Of a stretch of DNA of 13,342 nucleotides, positions 1 through 6,481 are shown piece by piece. Below the pieces are notes generated by a model. It was not told the DNA's origin. It saw only the letters and a list, made by a program, of their open reading frames with translations, and ran no database searches. Each line of letters opens with the position of its first letter. The stretch's first letter is position 1. The stretch covers positions 1 through 13,342 of the forward strand of contig CAUCSW010000004.1 in the NCBI GenBank assembly GCA_958445555.1. The letters run 5' to 3'. The stretch is from an uncultured Clostridia bacterium. GTDB taxonomy: Bacteria > Bacillota > Clostridia > Oscillospirales > Acutalibacteraceae. A program made the position numbers and the translations under genes.

Positions 1-812
1 TTGAAAGACTTATCCGACCCGAAACAAAGCTGGTCTGCTGCACTCATGCGTCAAATGTCACCGGCCATATAATGCCGATAAAGGAAATAGGGGAGTTGTG
101 CAGAAGAGCAGGGGTAAGGTTCCTTGTCGATGCCGCGCAGACCGCGGGTGTTGTCGGAATAAATATGCGTGAGATGAATATAGATTACCTATGCATAGCG
201 GGACATAAAGGATTGTATGCACCCTCGGCAATAGGCGTCCTTATTGCCCTCGCGCCCATCGAAAAAACGATTGTTGAAGGCGGCACGGGAACGAACTCGA
301 TAATATACAGTCAGCCGCCCGAGCTGCCCGAGAGGTTCGAAAGCGGAACCGTCAGCGTGCCGCTGATATTCGGACTGAAGGCGGGACTCGGCTTTGTCCG
401 CGCAAAGGGAGCGTCGGAACTGTACAAAAAGGAGACCGCGCTTGCAGCGGCATTTTACGACCGACTCACATCCCGTGGCGGCGTCACATTCTACTCGGGC
501 AGACCCGCGGTGGGATACACGGTGCCTACCGTGTCCTTCAATGTTCACGGACTTGAAAGCTCACTTGTTGCGGAAAAGCTCGGCAATATGGGAATATGTG
601 TCAGAGCGGGACTTCATTGCGCCCCGTCTGCACACAGGACCATAGGCACCGAAGGAAGCGGGACCGTAAGAGCCAGCTTTTCCGCGTTCAATACCATGCA
701 GGAGGTCGCCCGCGCGGCGGAGGGCGTATCGAGGATAATAGGAGGAGCCGCCGGATCGGGGAGTAGCGCCGGCTTAGGAAAGACCGGAGGCTACGGTCGG
801 GGATATCGATGA
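1..812 (+). CDS. Class V aminotransferase, cysteine desulfurase-like (5' truncated)
   Basis: This is a PLP-dependent enzyme of the aminotransferase class V / cysteine desulfurase superfamily. It best resembles the Firmicutes 'cysteine desulfurase family' group (NifS/SufS-like), which moves sulfur from cysteine. The frame is open from base 3 (first full codon) and the true start lies left of the window, so about 270 C-terminal residues are seen. A conserved THASNVTG stretch is followed by the cofactor-binding FLVDAAQTAG segment, which contains the PLP-ring aspartate. The Schiff-base lysine is in AGHKGLYAP (codon 207-209), and a SufS-like catalytic cysteine is in RAGLHCAPS (codon 618-620). Both key residues are therefore present. 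The last ~25 residues after SRIIGG are Gly/Ser-rich and look like an unstructured tail. Family assignment is secure. The physiological acceptor (Fe-S assembly, tRNA thiolation or other) cannot be told from this fragment. Confidence 0.9.
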   Translation, partial: ERLIRPETKLVCCTHASNVTGHIMPIKEIGELCRRAGVRFLVDAAQTAGVVGINMREMNIDYLCIAGHKGLYAPSAIGVLIALAPIEKTIVEGGTGTNSIIYSQPPELPERFESGTVSVPLIFGLKAGLGFVRAKGASELYKKETALAAAFYDRLTSRGGVTFYSGRPAVGYTVPTVSFNVHGLESSLVAEKLGNMGICVRAGLHCAPSAHRTIGTEGSGTVRASFSAFNTMQEVARAAEGVSRIIGGAAGSGSSAGLGKTGGYGRGYR

Positions 813-1054
813 TCGTATTGCTTTTGCGCCGCGATTTTGCCCTGCGGTTTTTTCCGTGGTTTTGCTCTTGAATTTTGCTTTGCCTCTTGCTTTCGGATGC
901 TCCCGCCGTATGGGATGCCCGCCTCTTTTCATTATCTTTCTTTATAAGTGCACCTTTGGGCGTTTCGTAAATGATCAAAGGTATTTCCGGGCAGGGTATA
1001 CGGCGGGAGCATCGGGTTCGTCGTTCGGCGCTCGGAGCACCTTTGCCTCACCTC
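813..1054. other. Non-coding gap, pyrimidine-rich, with long inverted repeat
   Basis: No convincing gene lies between the aminotransferase stop and the terminator. Bases 820-895 are strongly T-rich on the + strand, with recurring TTTTGC blocks roughly every 13-14 bases. From 896 a long inverted repeat is present (listed separately). Short open frames occur on both strands but lack ribosome binding sites and recognisable protein features. Confidence 0.6.
896..1013. repeat. 16-bp perfect inverted repeat with inner stems
   Basis: Bases 896-911 (GATGCTCCCGCCGTAT) are the exact reverse complement of 998-1013. Inside, GCCCG at 917-921 can pair with CGGGC at 988-992 across a 5+5 internal loop. A further short stem (CCTTTG near 953 with CAAAGG near 976) could close the centre. 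No T-run follows the right arm, so this is not an obvious terminator. It could be a folded 3' UTR element, a small palindromic repeat family member or a mobile-element remnant. No transposase is present. Confidence 0.6.
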
Positions 1055-1106
1055 GCTTTCCTTTTTAGGGCTTTTGTCTGAGCCGCTGAAAAAGGAAAGC
1101 TTTTTT
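1055..1106 (+). terminator. Intrinsic terminator after the aminotransferase unit
   Basis: The left arm GCTTTCCTTTTT (1055-1066) is perfectly complementary to AAAAAGGAAAGC (1089-1100), giving a 12-bp stem. The loop can add a GGC/GCC pairing at 1069-1071 and 1082-1084. A TTTTTT run (1101-1106) follows immediately. This is a classic rho-independent terminator for transcripts coming from the left, and it isolates the cdaA promoter just downstream. Confidence 0.85.
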
Positions 1107-1129
1107 CTTTCCCAAACGCAAAAAAACTA

Positions 1130-1157
1130 TTGATTTCACGCGGATATATGTTACAAT
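1130..1157 (+). promoter_or_regulatory. Sigma-A-type promoter for cdaA-cdaR
   Basis: A -35 box TTGATT (1130-1135) and a -10 box TACAAT (1152-1157) are separated by 16 bp and lie directly after the terminator. The surrounding sequence is AT-rich. Transcription would start near 1164 and give a leader of about 205 nt before the cdaA start at 1370. An alternative -10-like TATAAAAT at 1171-1178 lacks a good -35. Confidence 0.65.
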
Positions 1158-1180
1158 TTATATAGCACGATATAAAATAG

Positions 1181-1286
1181 AGCAGTACTGCGGAATAAGG
1201 CATATGCTTGTTATCACGACCCGCCGATCGGCGGTTTTGCAGCAATGCAATGATTTTGCTGCGGCTTGGTGTCGTTGCCTTCCGCA
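1181..1286 (+). promoter_or_regulatory. Potential structured leader RNA upstream of cdaA
   Basis: The transcript between the promoter and cdaA can fold into a three-way junction. The closing stem pairs TGCGGAA (1189-1195) with TTCCGCA (1280-1286), then GGCA (1199-1202) with TGCC (1276-1279), with a TAA bulge. One inner hairpin is CCGCC-GATC-GGCGG (1221-1234) followed by TTTT. The second pairs GCAGCAA (1239-1245) with TTGCTGC (1256-1262). The first hairpin plus its T-run resembles a weak terminator, so attenuation is conceivable. I do not recognise a known riboswitch class here. The pairings are seen; a regulatory role is inference. Confidence 0.45.
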
Positions 1287-1369
1287 CAGTGTTGTTTAGA
1301 GCCGCTTCGTGCGGATTTGATAAACGGGTATTTGTACCGAAAATCTTCTTTGTCGGGTGGTGTGAACGG

Positions 1370-2308
1370 ATGTTTGATTTCTTCGTTGCAATATATGAAT
1401 TTTTCTATACCGCCTTCAACCTTCTGGTTGCGGCGTTTTCCTCATTCAGGGTGTGGGATGTTCTCGATATTGTCATAATCGCATTCGTGCTTTATAAGGT
1501 GATCATACTCTTCAGGGACACCCGCTCAAAGCAGCTCATCAAGGGCATATTTATCCTTTTTCTCATTTGGTCGGTTGCCCGACTGCTCAACCTGATAATC
1601 CTCAGCTGGGTGTTTTCAAAGGCGGTCGACTATGTGATAATTGCCTCGGTCGTGATATTCCAGCCCGAGCTTCGACGCGCGCTCGAGAGGGTCGGCTACA
1701 GTAAGCTGAAGATCATCGGCTTCGGATCGGCGGCGCATGATGAAAGTGCCGTGCTTGAATCCATAGACAGACTGTGCAAAGCCGTCGGCACGATGCACGA
1801 CGGAAAGATCGGCGCACTCATAGTTATTGAAAGAGACTCTCCGCTCAACGAGATTGTAGCGACCGGAACGGTCATAGATGCCAGGGTCTCACCCGAGCTG
1901 GTCTGTAACGTTTTTTATCCCAAGTCGCCGCTCCACGACGGTGCGATGATAATCAGGGACAATAAGGTCTATGCCGCCGCCTGCATACTGCCCCTTACCT
2001 CACGCAACAATGTTGATAAGGAACTCGGAACGCGCCACAGGGCCGCAATAGGCTTGAGTGAGACCTCCGACGCGGTGGTCCTGGTGGTTTCGGAGGAAAC
2101 GGGAAATATATCCCTCGTTATGAACGGCGAGATCAAAAGAAACTATAATCCGCAAACACTCCGTGAGGAGCTTAAAAACATTCTTACCGCAGGGCAGGAC
2201 GAGGGCGCTCCCGTCGGCTTGTTCGGCAAGCTGAAAAGCAAATTCAGAAGCAAGCGATCAGGCAGCGATGATTCCGAGAGTGAGGTGACAGGCGATGAGC
2301 AAAAGTAA
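1370..2308 (+). CDS. cdaA: Diadenylate cyclase CdaA (c-di-AMP synthase)
   Basis: Membrane-bound enzyme that condenses two ATP into cyclic di-AMP, a second messenger controlling potassium/osmolyte balance and cell-wall homeostasis in Firmicutes. The 312-residue protein has hydrophobic segments at about 32-49, 55-80 and 85-97, then the DAC domain. The DAC domain shows the signature SPLHDGAMII (DGA at 190-192) and GTRHRAAIGLSE (RHR at 222-224). The N-terminus MFDFFVAIYEFF is typical of the family, so ATG 1370 was chosen. The frame is open further upstream (from 1208), but that stretch overlaps the folded leader and gives no family-like sequence. The ribosome binding site (GGTGG at 1356-1360) is weak. 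The last ~40 residues form a charged Lys/Ser/Asp/Glu tail. The stop overlaps the start of cdaR by 14 bp, implying coupling. Confidence 0.95.
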   Translation: MFDFFVAIYEFFYTAFNLLVAAFSSFRVWDVLDIVIIAFVLYKVIILFRDTRSKQLIKGIFILFLIWSVARLLNLIILSWVFSKAVDYVIIASVVIFQPELRRALERVGYSKLKIIGFGSAAHDESAVLESIDRLCKAVGTMHDGKIGALIVIERDSPLNEIVATGTVIDARVSPELVCNVFYPKSPLHDGAMIIRDNKVYAAACILPLTSRNNVDKELGTRHRAAIGLSETSDAVVLVVSEETGNISLVMNGEIKRNYNPQTLREELKNILTAGQDEGAPVGLFGKLKSKFRSKRSGSDDSESEVTGDEQK

Positions 2309-3572
2309 CCGACTTTCGGGACTGCTTCACAAACTGTTTCACAATAACAGATTTGTGGCGGTGTTCTCGACAGTCACTGCGTTGATCATGTGGCTGGTCA
2401 TCAGCATTTCCGAGAACCCTCAGCGCACAACGACGATAAGCGGCGTCCCGCTCAATATCAATACCCAGGGAACGATAATAAGCACACTCGGAATGGAGAT
2501 AGTGTCCGGTCATATCGAGACGGTCGATGTTGCGGTATCGGGTCCGAGCTATATAGTCAGCTCCTTAAAGAGTTCGGATATAAACGTTTCCGCATCGCTT
2601 TCGGATGTCACCGGAGCCGGTACATACGAGCTGAAGCTGCGCGCAGTCAGGGGAAGCAGCAAGACCGGATATGACATAGTGGGCGTCTCGCCCGACAAGG
2701 TCACGGTCACATTCGATGTCGTGGATACAAAGAGCTTTGAAATCGAGCCTGTCGCTCTCGGAGCGTCGGCATCCGAAGGACTTATTGCGGAGCCGGTCGT
2801 AAGCAACCCGGCGAATTCGTCGATCACCGTATCCGGTCCCAGAACGGTCATGAGCCGTATTGCAAAGGTGACTGCCGAGGCGGAATTTAACGAAGTGCTC
2901 TCAAAGAAGACAGAAAAGACCGCCGAACTTAAATTCTATGATGAAAAGGGCGATCTTATCAGCGAGGAAGACATAAATATGTTGGATCTTCCTTTCAATA
3001 GCATGGATATCGCAGTGCAGATATTCAAGGAAAAGACACTGCCCGTAGTGATGAATTCGAAATCGTCGACGGCGGCGTTAGCAATACCGCATACATTCTC
3101 GTCAAACACGGTAGTGGTGAGAGGTGAGCCGAGCGTTGTTGATGCAATGAGCTATGCCGAGCTTGAAAACATCGACATGAGCAAGATCTCAACAGGCAGC
3201 GCGAAGGACGGCAAGGTCATGCTGACACCGGAGTTTGTTCTTCCCTCATCGGTCAGAACGGTGGGCGCGGAGCATTTTGAGGTCACATTTGATCTACATA
3301 ACTATGCGAGCAAGACGATAAGGGTCACATCTATGAAAACGATCGGAACTGGGAGCGGCACCAAAGCGGTCTTCGCCTCCAAATATGTAGAAGTGACACT
3401 GTGCGGTCCCATTCAGGCTATAAATTCCGTAAAGGAGGATGATATAGTGGTATATGCGGATTGCACCGGCAAAGTTGCGGGAGATTACAATATAACCTGT
3501 ACGGTCGAGATCACGAATTATCCGAGCGTGTGGTCGTTCGGAACCGTTACGACATCGGTCACCATTGAGTAA
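2295..3572 (+). CDS. cdaR: CdaR, YbbR-domain regulator of CdaA
   Basis: Extracytoplasmic regulator anchored beside CdaA. In other Firmicutes CdaR binds CdaA and modulates c-di-AMP production. The 425-residue protein has a short basic N-terminus, one membrane span at about 20-39, and an outside-facing region with four YbbR-like beta repeats. Each repeat is marked by a V-x-V-x-G-(P/E) turn: VSGP at ~81-84, VSGP at ~179-182, VRGEP at ~275-279 and LCGP at ~369-372. Four repeats matches the Bacillus protein, although this one is somewhat shorter. The start ATG 2295 has GAGGTG at 2282-2287, seven bases upstream, and lies within the end of cdaA. glmM, the usual third gene of this operon, does not follow. 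Confidence 0.92.
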   Translation: MSKSNRLSGLLHKLFHNNRFVAVFSTVTALIMWLVISISENPQRTTTISGVPLNINTQGTIISTLGMEIVSGHIETVDVAVSGPSYIVSSLKSSDINVSASLSDVTGAGTYELKLRAVRGSSKTGYDIVGVSPDKVTVTFDVVDTKSFEIEPVALGASASEGLIAEPVVSNPANSSITVSGPRTVMSRIAKVTAEAEFNEVLSKKTEKTAELKFYDEKGDLISEEDINMLDLPFNSMDIAVQIFKEKTLPVVMNSKSSTAALAIPHTFSSNTVVVRGEPSVVDAMSYAELENIDMSKISTGSAKDGKVMLTPEFVLPSSVRTVGAEHFEVTFDLHNYASKTIRVTSMKTIGTGSGTKAVFASKYVEVTLCGPIQAINSVKEDDIVVYADCTGKVAGDYNITCTVEITNYPSVWSFGTVTTSVTIE

Positions 3573-3621
3573 GACTGTCTGATCCGATCGGCACCTAATT
3601 TACATTTTTAATTAACACTCA

Positions 3622-3687
3622 GCTCCCCGTCATAGTAAGGACTCGGATTGCATCAAGGTATTCGGGATCGTGATTATGTCGGGGAGC
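3622..3687. repeat. Imperfect inverted repeat between cdaR and the small membrane gene
   Basis: GCTCCCCG (3622-3629) is the reverse complement of CGGGGAGC (3680-3687). Pairing continues inward over CATAGT/ATTATG with one mismatch and one G-T wobble, about 13-14 pairs over 15. The loop is 36 bases. Only a TTTT (3693-3696) follows shortly after, so it might act as a weak terminator for cdaA-cdaR. It ends 7 bp before the -35 box of the next promoter and could equally be a regulatory palindrome. Confidence 0.45.
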
Positions 3688-3694
3688 GATGCTT

Positions 3695-3723
3695 TTGATA
3701 ATACCGTGATGACTGCCTATAAG
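3695..3723 (+). promoter_or_regulatory. Sigma-A-type promoter for the small gene-recD2-comF-mreB unit
   Basis: A -35 box TTGATA (3695-3700) and a -10 box TATAAG (3718-3723) are separated by exactly 17 bp, close to consensus. A second TATAAA lies at 3744-3749. The predicted start near 3730 leaves a leader of about 95 nt before the next gene. No clear terminator was found before the end of the mreB-like gene, so this promoter may serve all four genes. Confidence 0.6.
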
Positions 3724-3826
3724 CCGAGATTGCCGCATGCGCATATAAACCGAACGGCTGCGCGTAAGAGTAGGCGGAATGTCACCGAGAGCAGAGTCGG
3801 CATATACTGATACCGAGGTGTATGCT

Positions 3827-4153
3827 ATGGAACTGTTTCTTTCGATACTTAATTTTATGTTCGTCATCATCGGTGTGGCTGCGGTATTGAGATTTGCCGT
3901 GTGGAAACTCACCTCGTGCAGCTGCGATTATCATTACATCGTGCTGCTTGACGGTGATGATGCCGAACTGAGACTCCGCGAGGCAGTTGAAAAAAACAGA
4001 TTTGACATAAATACGCGCTCAAAGGTCGTTTATGCGGTCAATGTCGGACTCGACGACGAGACCGCACGCGCCTGTGAAATGATGTCGCACGACAACCCGC
4101 AGATAGTGTTTTGCAGACCCGAGCAGCTCGGCGAGCTGATACGGCAATATTGA
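3827..4153 (+). CDS. Small membrane-anchored protein of unknown function
   Basis: I do not recognise this family. The 108-residue product starts with one hydrophobic segment (about residues 4-25, MELFLSILNFMFVIIGVAAV). A basic/Cys-containing turn with CxC (Cys31, Cys33) follows. The rest looks like a small alternating beta-alpha domain: a strand around HYIVLLDG, a helix around AELRLREAVEKN, a strand around KVVYAVNVG, a helix around DETARACEMM, a strand around PQIVFC and a last helix. Start ATG 3827 is supported by GAGGTG at 3815-3820, six bases upstream. An upstream ATG at 3779 has no properly spaced site. A good promoter and ribosome binding site argue that the gene is real. It precedes recD2 by a ~114-bp gap. 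Topology would place the domain in the cytosol if the span is N-out. Function is unknown. Confidence 0.75.
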   Translation: MELFLSILNFMFVIIGVAAVLRFAVWKLTSCSCDYHYIVLLDGDDAELRLREAVEKNRFDINTRSKVVYAVNVGLDDETARACEMMSHDNPQIVFCRPEQLGELIRQY

Positions 4154-4267
4154 AGCGGAAAAGTACGCTTGAACCGCAGCGGGAAAACCTTCAAAATGAT
4201 GAGCGGGAAGGAAGAATAAGCGGTAAGCACAAATAACGGATATCACAAAAGGCGGGAGGTGAAAAGG

Positions 4268-6481
4268 GTGGTTGCAGAGGAAAGCGCGGAACTGATAAGA
4301 GGAACGGTGGCAGAGGTCACATTCCGTAATGATGATACCGGGTTCACCGTTCTTGAGCTTGAAGACGGTGATGAGCACTTGACCGCCGTGGGGGTGATGC
4401 CGTCCGTGTCGCGGGGCGAGATGCTTGAACTCGGCGGCACCTTCGATACCCATGCGGTATACGGCAGGCAGTTCCGCGTTATTTCGTTTATAAGGGTGTT
4501 TCCCTCCGACTCCGCGGCGATACTGCGATATCTTTCGGGAGGAGTGTTTAAGGGAATAGGTCCCGCCACCGCGAAAAGGATCGTCACCCGATTCGGAAAC
4601 GACACCTTCGATGCCCTTATGAACCGTCCCGAAGAGGTCGCGAATATCAAGGGTATCTCATATTCAAAGGCGTTGGAGATTTCCAAAGAGATAGCCGCAA
4701 GGAATTCGATGAGAGATGCAATGCGCTTTTTCGCCTCCCACGGCTTTACCACCGAAGAGTCGCTGAAAATGTTCGGAAAACTCGGTGCGGATTGCGTGAA
4801 TATCGTCAAGTCAGAACCGTATTCTATATGCGAAGAAGGGATCGATATCCCTTTTGAGCGGGCTGACGCTTTCGCGCGAGAAATGGATTGCCCCGAAAAC
4901 TCCTTCGGCAGACTCAAGGCGGGAATATATTATGTTCTGCGTCACAATCTTTCAAACGGGCACACCTGTCTGCCTGCCGATAAGCTTATACAGACCGCCG
5001 CCCGTTTTTTGGGCACGGAGCAGGAGGAGGTCGAAAGAGCTGCGCAAAGGTTATGCGATATGAAACTCCTTTCGTCTTACTCTTCCGAGGGCGGCACAAG
5101 GTTGTTTTTGCCCGAACTCTTCGAAGCCGAGTATTACATAGCGGCGAGACTGCGTCTTGCTGCCCGCCCCGAAGAGGCATTTGAAATAAGCGACGATGAG
5201 ATATCGCACATTGAAAATGATGCAGGAATAACATTTGAGGGACTTCAAAGAGAAGCGCTCAAAATGCTCGGGACAAGCGGTGTCCTTGTGGTCACCGGCG
5301 GACCGGGAACGGGAAAAACAACACTTCTTAAAGCAATAATCGAAGTCCTTGAGACCCGAGAAATGAACATTTCGCTGGCGGCGCCGACAGGCAGGGCTGC
5401 GAAGCGTATGTCCGAGGTCACGGGGAGAGAAGCAAAGACGCTGCACCGACTTCTTGAAGTGGAGCGGGTCGAAAACGGCGGACACAGGTTCAAAAAGAAC
5501 GCAAACGATCCGCTGGACTGTGACGCGATAATTATTGACGAGATGTCAATGGTGGACTCTCAGTTGTTTTGTGCGGCGCTTTCGGCGCTGCGCCTCAGCT
5601 GCCGTATCATACTCGTGGGCGATCACGACCAGCTGCCCAGCGTCGGCGCGGGAAATGTTCTTCGCGATATACTGGATTCGGGGGCTTACAATGCCGTCTG
5701 CCTTCGTAAGGTGTTCAGGCAGGCGCTGAAAAGCAATATAACCGTTTGTGCCCACAAGGTCGTAAACGGAGAACGGATAACCCGTGAGGACAACGGCGGT
5801 GACTTTTTTACGGTCGAGACAGGGTCTCCGTCGGCTGCCGCCGGCTACATATCCGATCTTTGCACCGACAGGATCCCCGGGGCGTACGGTCTTACGCTTT
5901 TTGACGGTATACAGGTGCTCTGCCCGTCAAGGAGACTCGGACTCGGCGCGGACTCGCTGAACGCAAGGCTGCAGGAGACCGTGAATCCGCCTGCAAAGGG
6001 GAAAAAGGAAGTTACCTTCAGAGGCTTCACTATCCGTGAGGGCGACAAGGTGATGCAGACGAAAAACAACTACGACATCGTGTGGAAAAAGGATAACGGA
6101 GAGCACGGTGTGGGCGTGTTCAACGGGGATATAGGAATTGCGGAAAAAATAAATCCCGCAGCCGGAACCGTCACCGTCAGATTTGACGATCGCACCGCCG
6201 ATTACGCTGCCGAGGAGGCATTTCAGCTGGAGCTTGCATACGCGGTGACGGTACATAAGAGTCAGGGAAGCGAATTCGACTGTGTGATCCTTGCGGCTGC
6301 CGATGTCCCCGAGAGATTGTGCTACAGAAATCTGCTTTATACCGCCGTAACTAGGGCAAAGAAGATGCTGATAACGGTGGGAAGACTCGACACTGTCAAC
6401 AGAATGATCGACAATGAGCGCAAGACACTCCGCTATACGGGTCTGTGTGATTTTATAAAGGAGCATTCAAATGTTGTCTGA
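4268..6481 (+). CDS. recD2: RecD2-type ATP-dependent DNA helicase
   Basis: Superfamily 1B 5'-3' DNA helicase of the RecD2 type found in bacteria lacking RecBC, acting in DNA repair and replication-fork maintenance. The 737-residue protein carries the RecD2-specific N-terminal region with helix-hairpin-helix elements (about 95-140, GIGPATAKRI and ANIKGISYSKA). Next come Walker A GGPGTGKT (344-351, Lys350), Walker B IIIDEMSMVD (Asp424, Glu425), VGDHDQLPSVGAG, the FRQ motif, VHKSQGSEFD (Lys664) and YTAVTRAKK (Arg696). All key helicase motifs are intact and the length is usual. GTG 4268 is preferred because GGGAGGTG (4254-4261) sits six bases upstream. The alternative GTG 4259 overlaps that site. 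The stop overlaps comF by 11 bp. Confidence 0.95.
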   Translation: MVAEESAELIRGTVAEVTFRNDDTGFTVLELEDGDEHLTAVGVMPSVSRGEMLELGGTFDTHAVYGRQFRVISFIRVFPSDSAAILRYLSGGVFKGIGPATAKRIVTRFGNDTFDALMNRPEEVANIKGISYSKALEISKEIAARNSMRDAMRFFASHGFTTEESLKMFGKLGADCVNIVKSEPYSICEEGIDIPFERADAFAREMDCPENSFGRLKAGIYYVLRHNLSNGHTCLPADKLIQTAARFLGTEQEEVERAAQRLCDMKLLSSYSSEGGTRLFLPELFEAEYYIAARLRLAARPEEAFEISDDEISHIENDAGITFEGLQREALKMLGTSGVLVVTGGPGTGKTTLLKAIIEVLETREMNISLAAPTGRAAKRMSEVTGREAKTLHRLLEVERVENGGHRFKKNANDPLDCDAIIIDEMSMVDSQLFCAALSALRLSCRIILVGDHDQLPSVGAGNVLRDILDSGAYNAVCLRKVFRQALKSNITVCAHKVVNGERITREDNGGDFFTVETGSPSAAAGYISDLCTDRIPGAYGLTLFDGIQVLCPSRRLGLGADSLNARLQETVNPPAKGKKEVTFRGFTIREGDKVMQTKNNYDIVWKKDNGEHGVGVFNGDIGIAEKINPAAGTVTVRFDDRTADYAAEEAFQLELAYAVTVHKSQGSEFDCVILAAADVPERLCYRNLLYTAVTRAKKMLITVGRLDTVNRMIDNERKTLRYTGLCDFIKEHSNVV

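Noticed and set aside
688..978. Lys/Arg-rich open frame on the minus strand opposite the aminotransferase end
   Set aside because: It begins with TTG inside the inverted repeat, has no ribosome binding site, overlaps a solid gene for over 120 bases and owes its Lys-rich look to the T-rich + strand.
1208..1369. 54-residue N-terminal extension of CdaA
   Set aside because: The extension is not family-like, runs through the predicted leader hairpins, and the typical CdaA N-terminus starts at 1370.
3760..3826. T-box-like leader (AGAGTA near 3765 and ATACCG-AGG near 3810)
   Set aside because: The two elements are only ~45 bases apart, far too close for a T-box with specifier stem and antiterminator, and the gene downstream is not amino-acid related.
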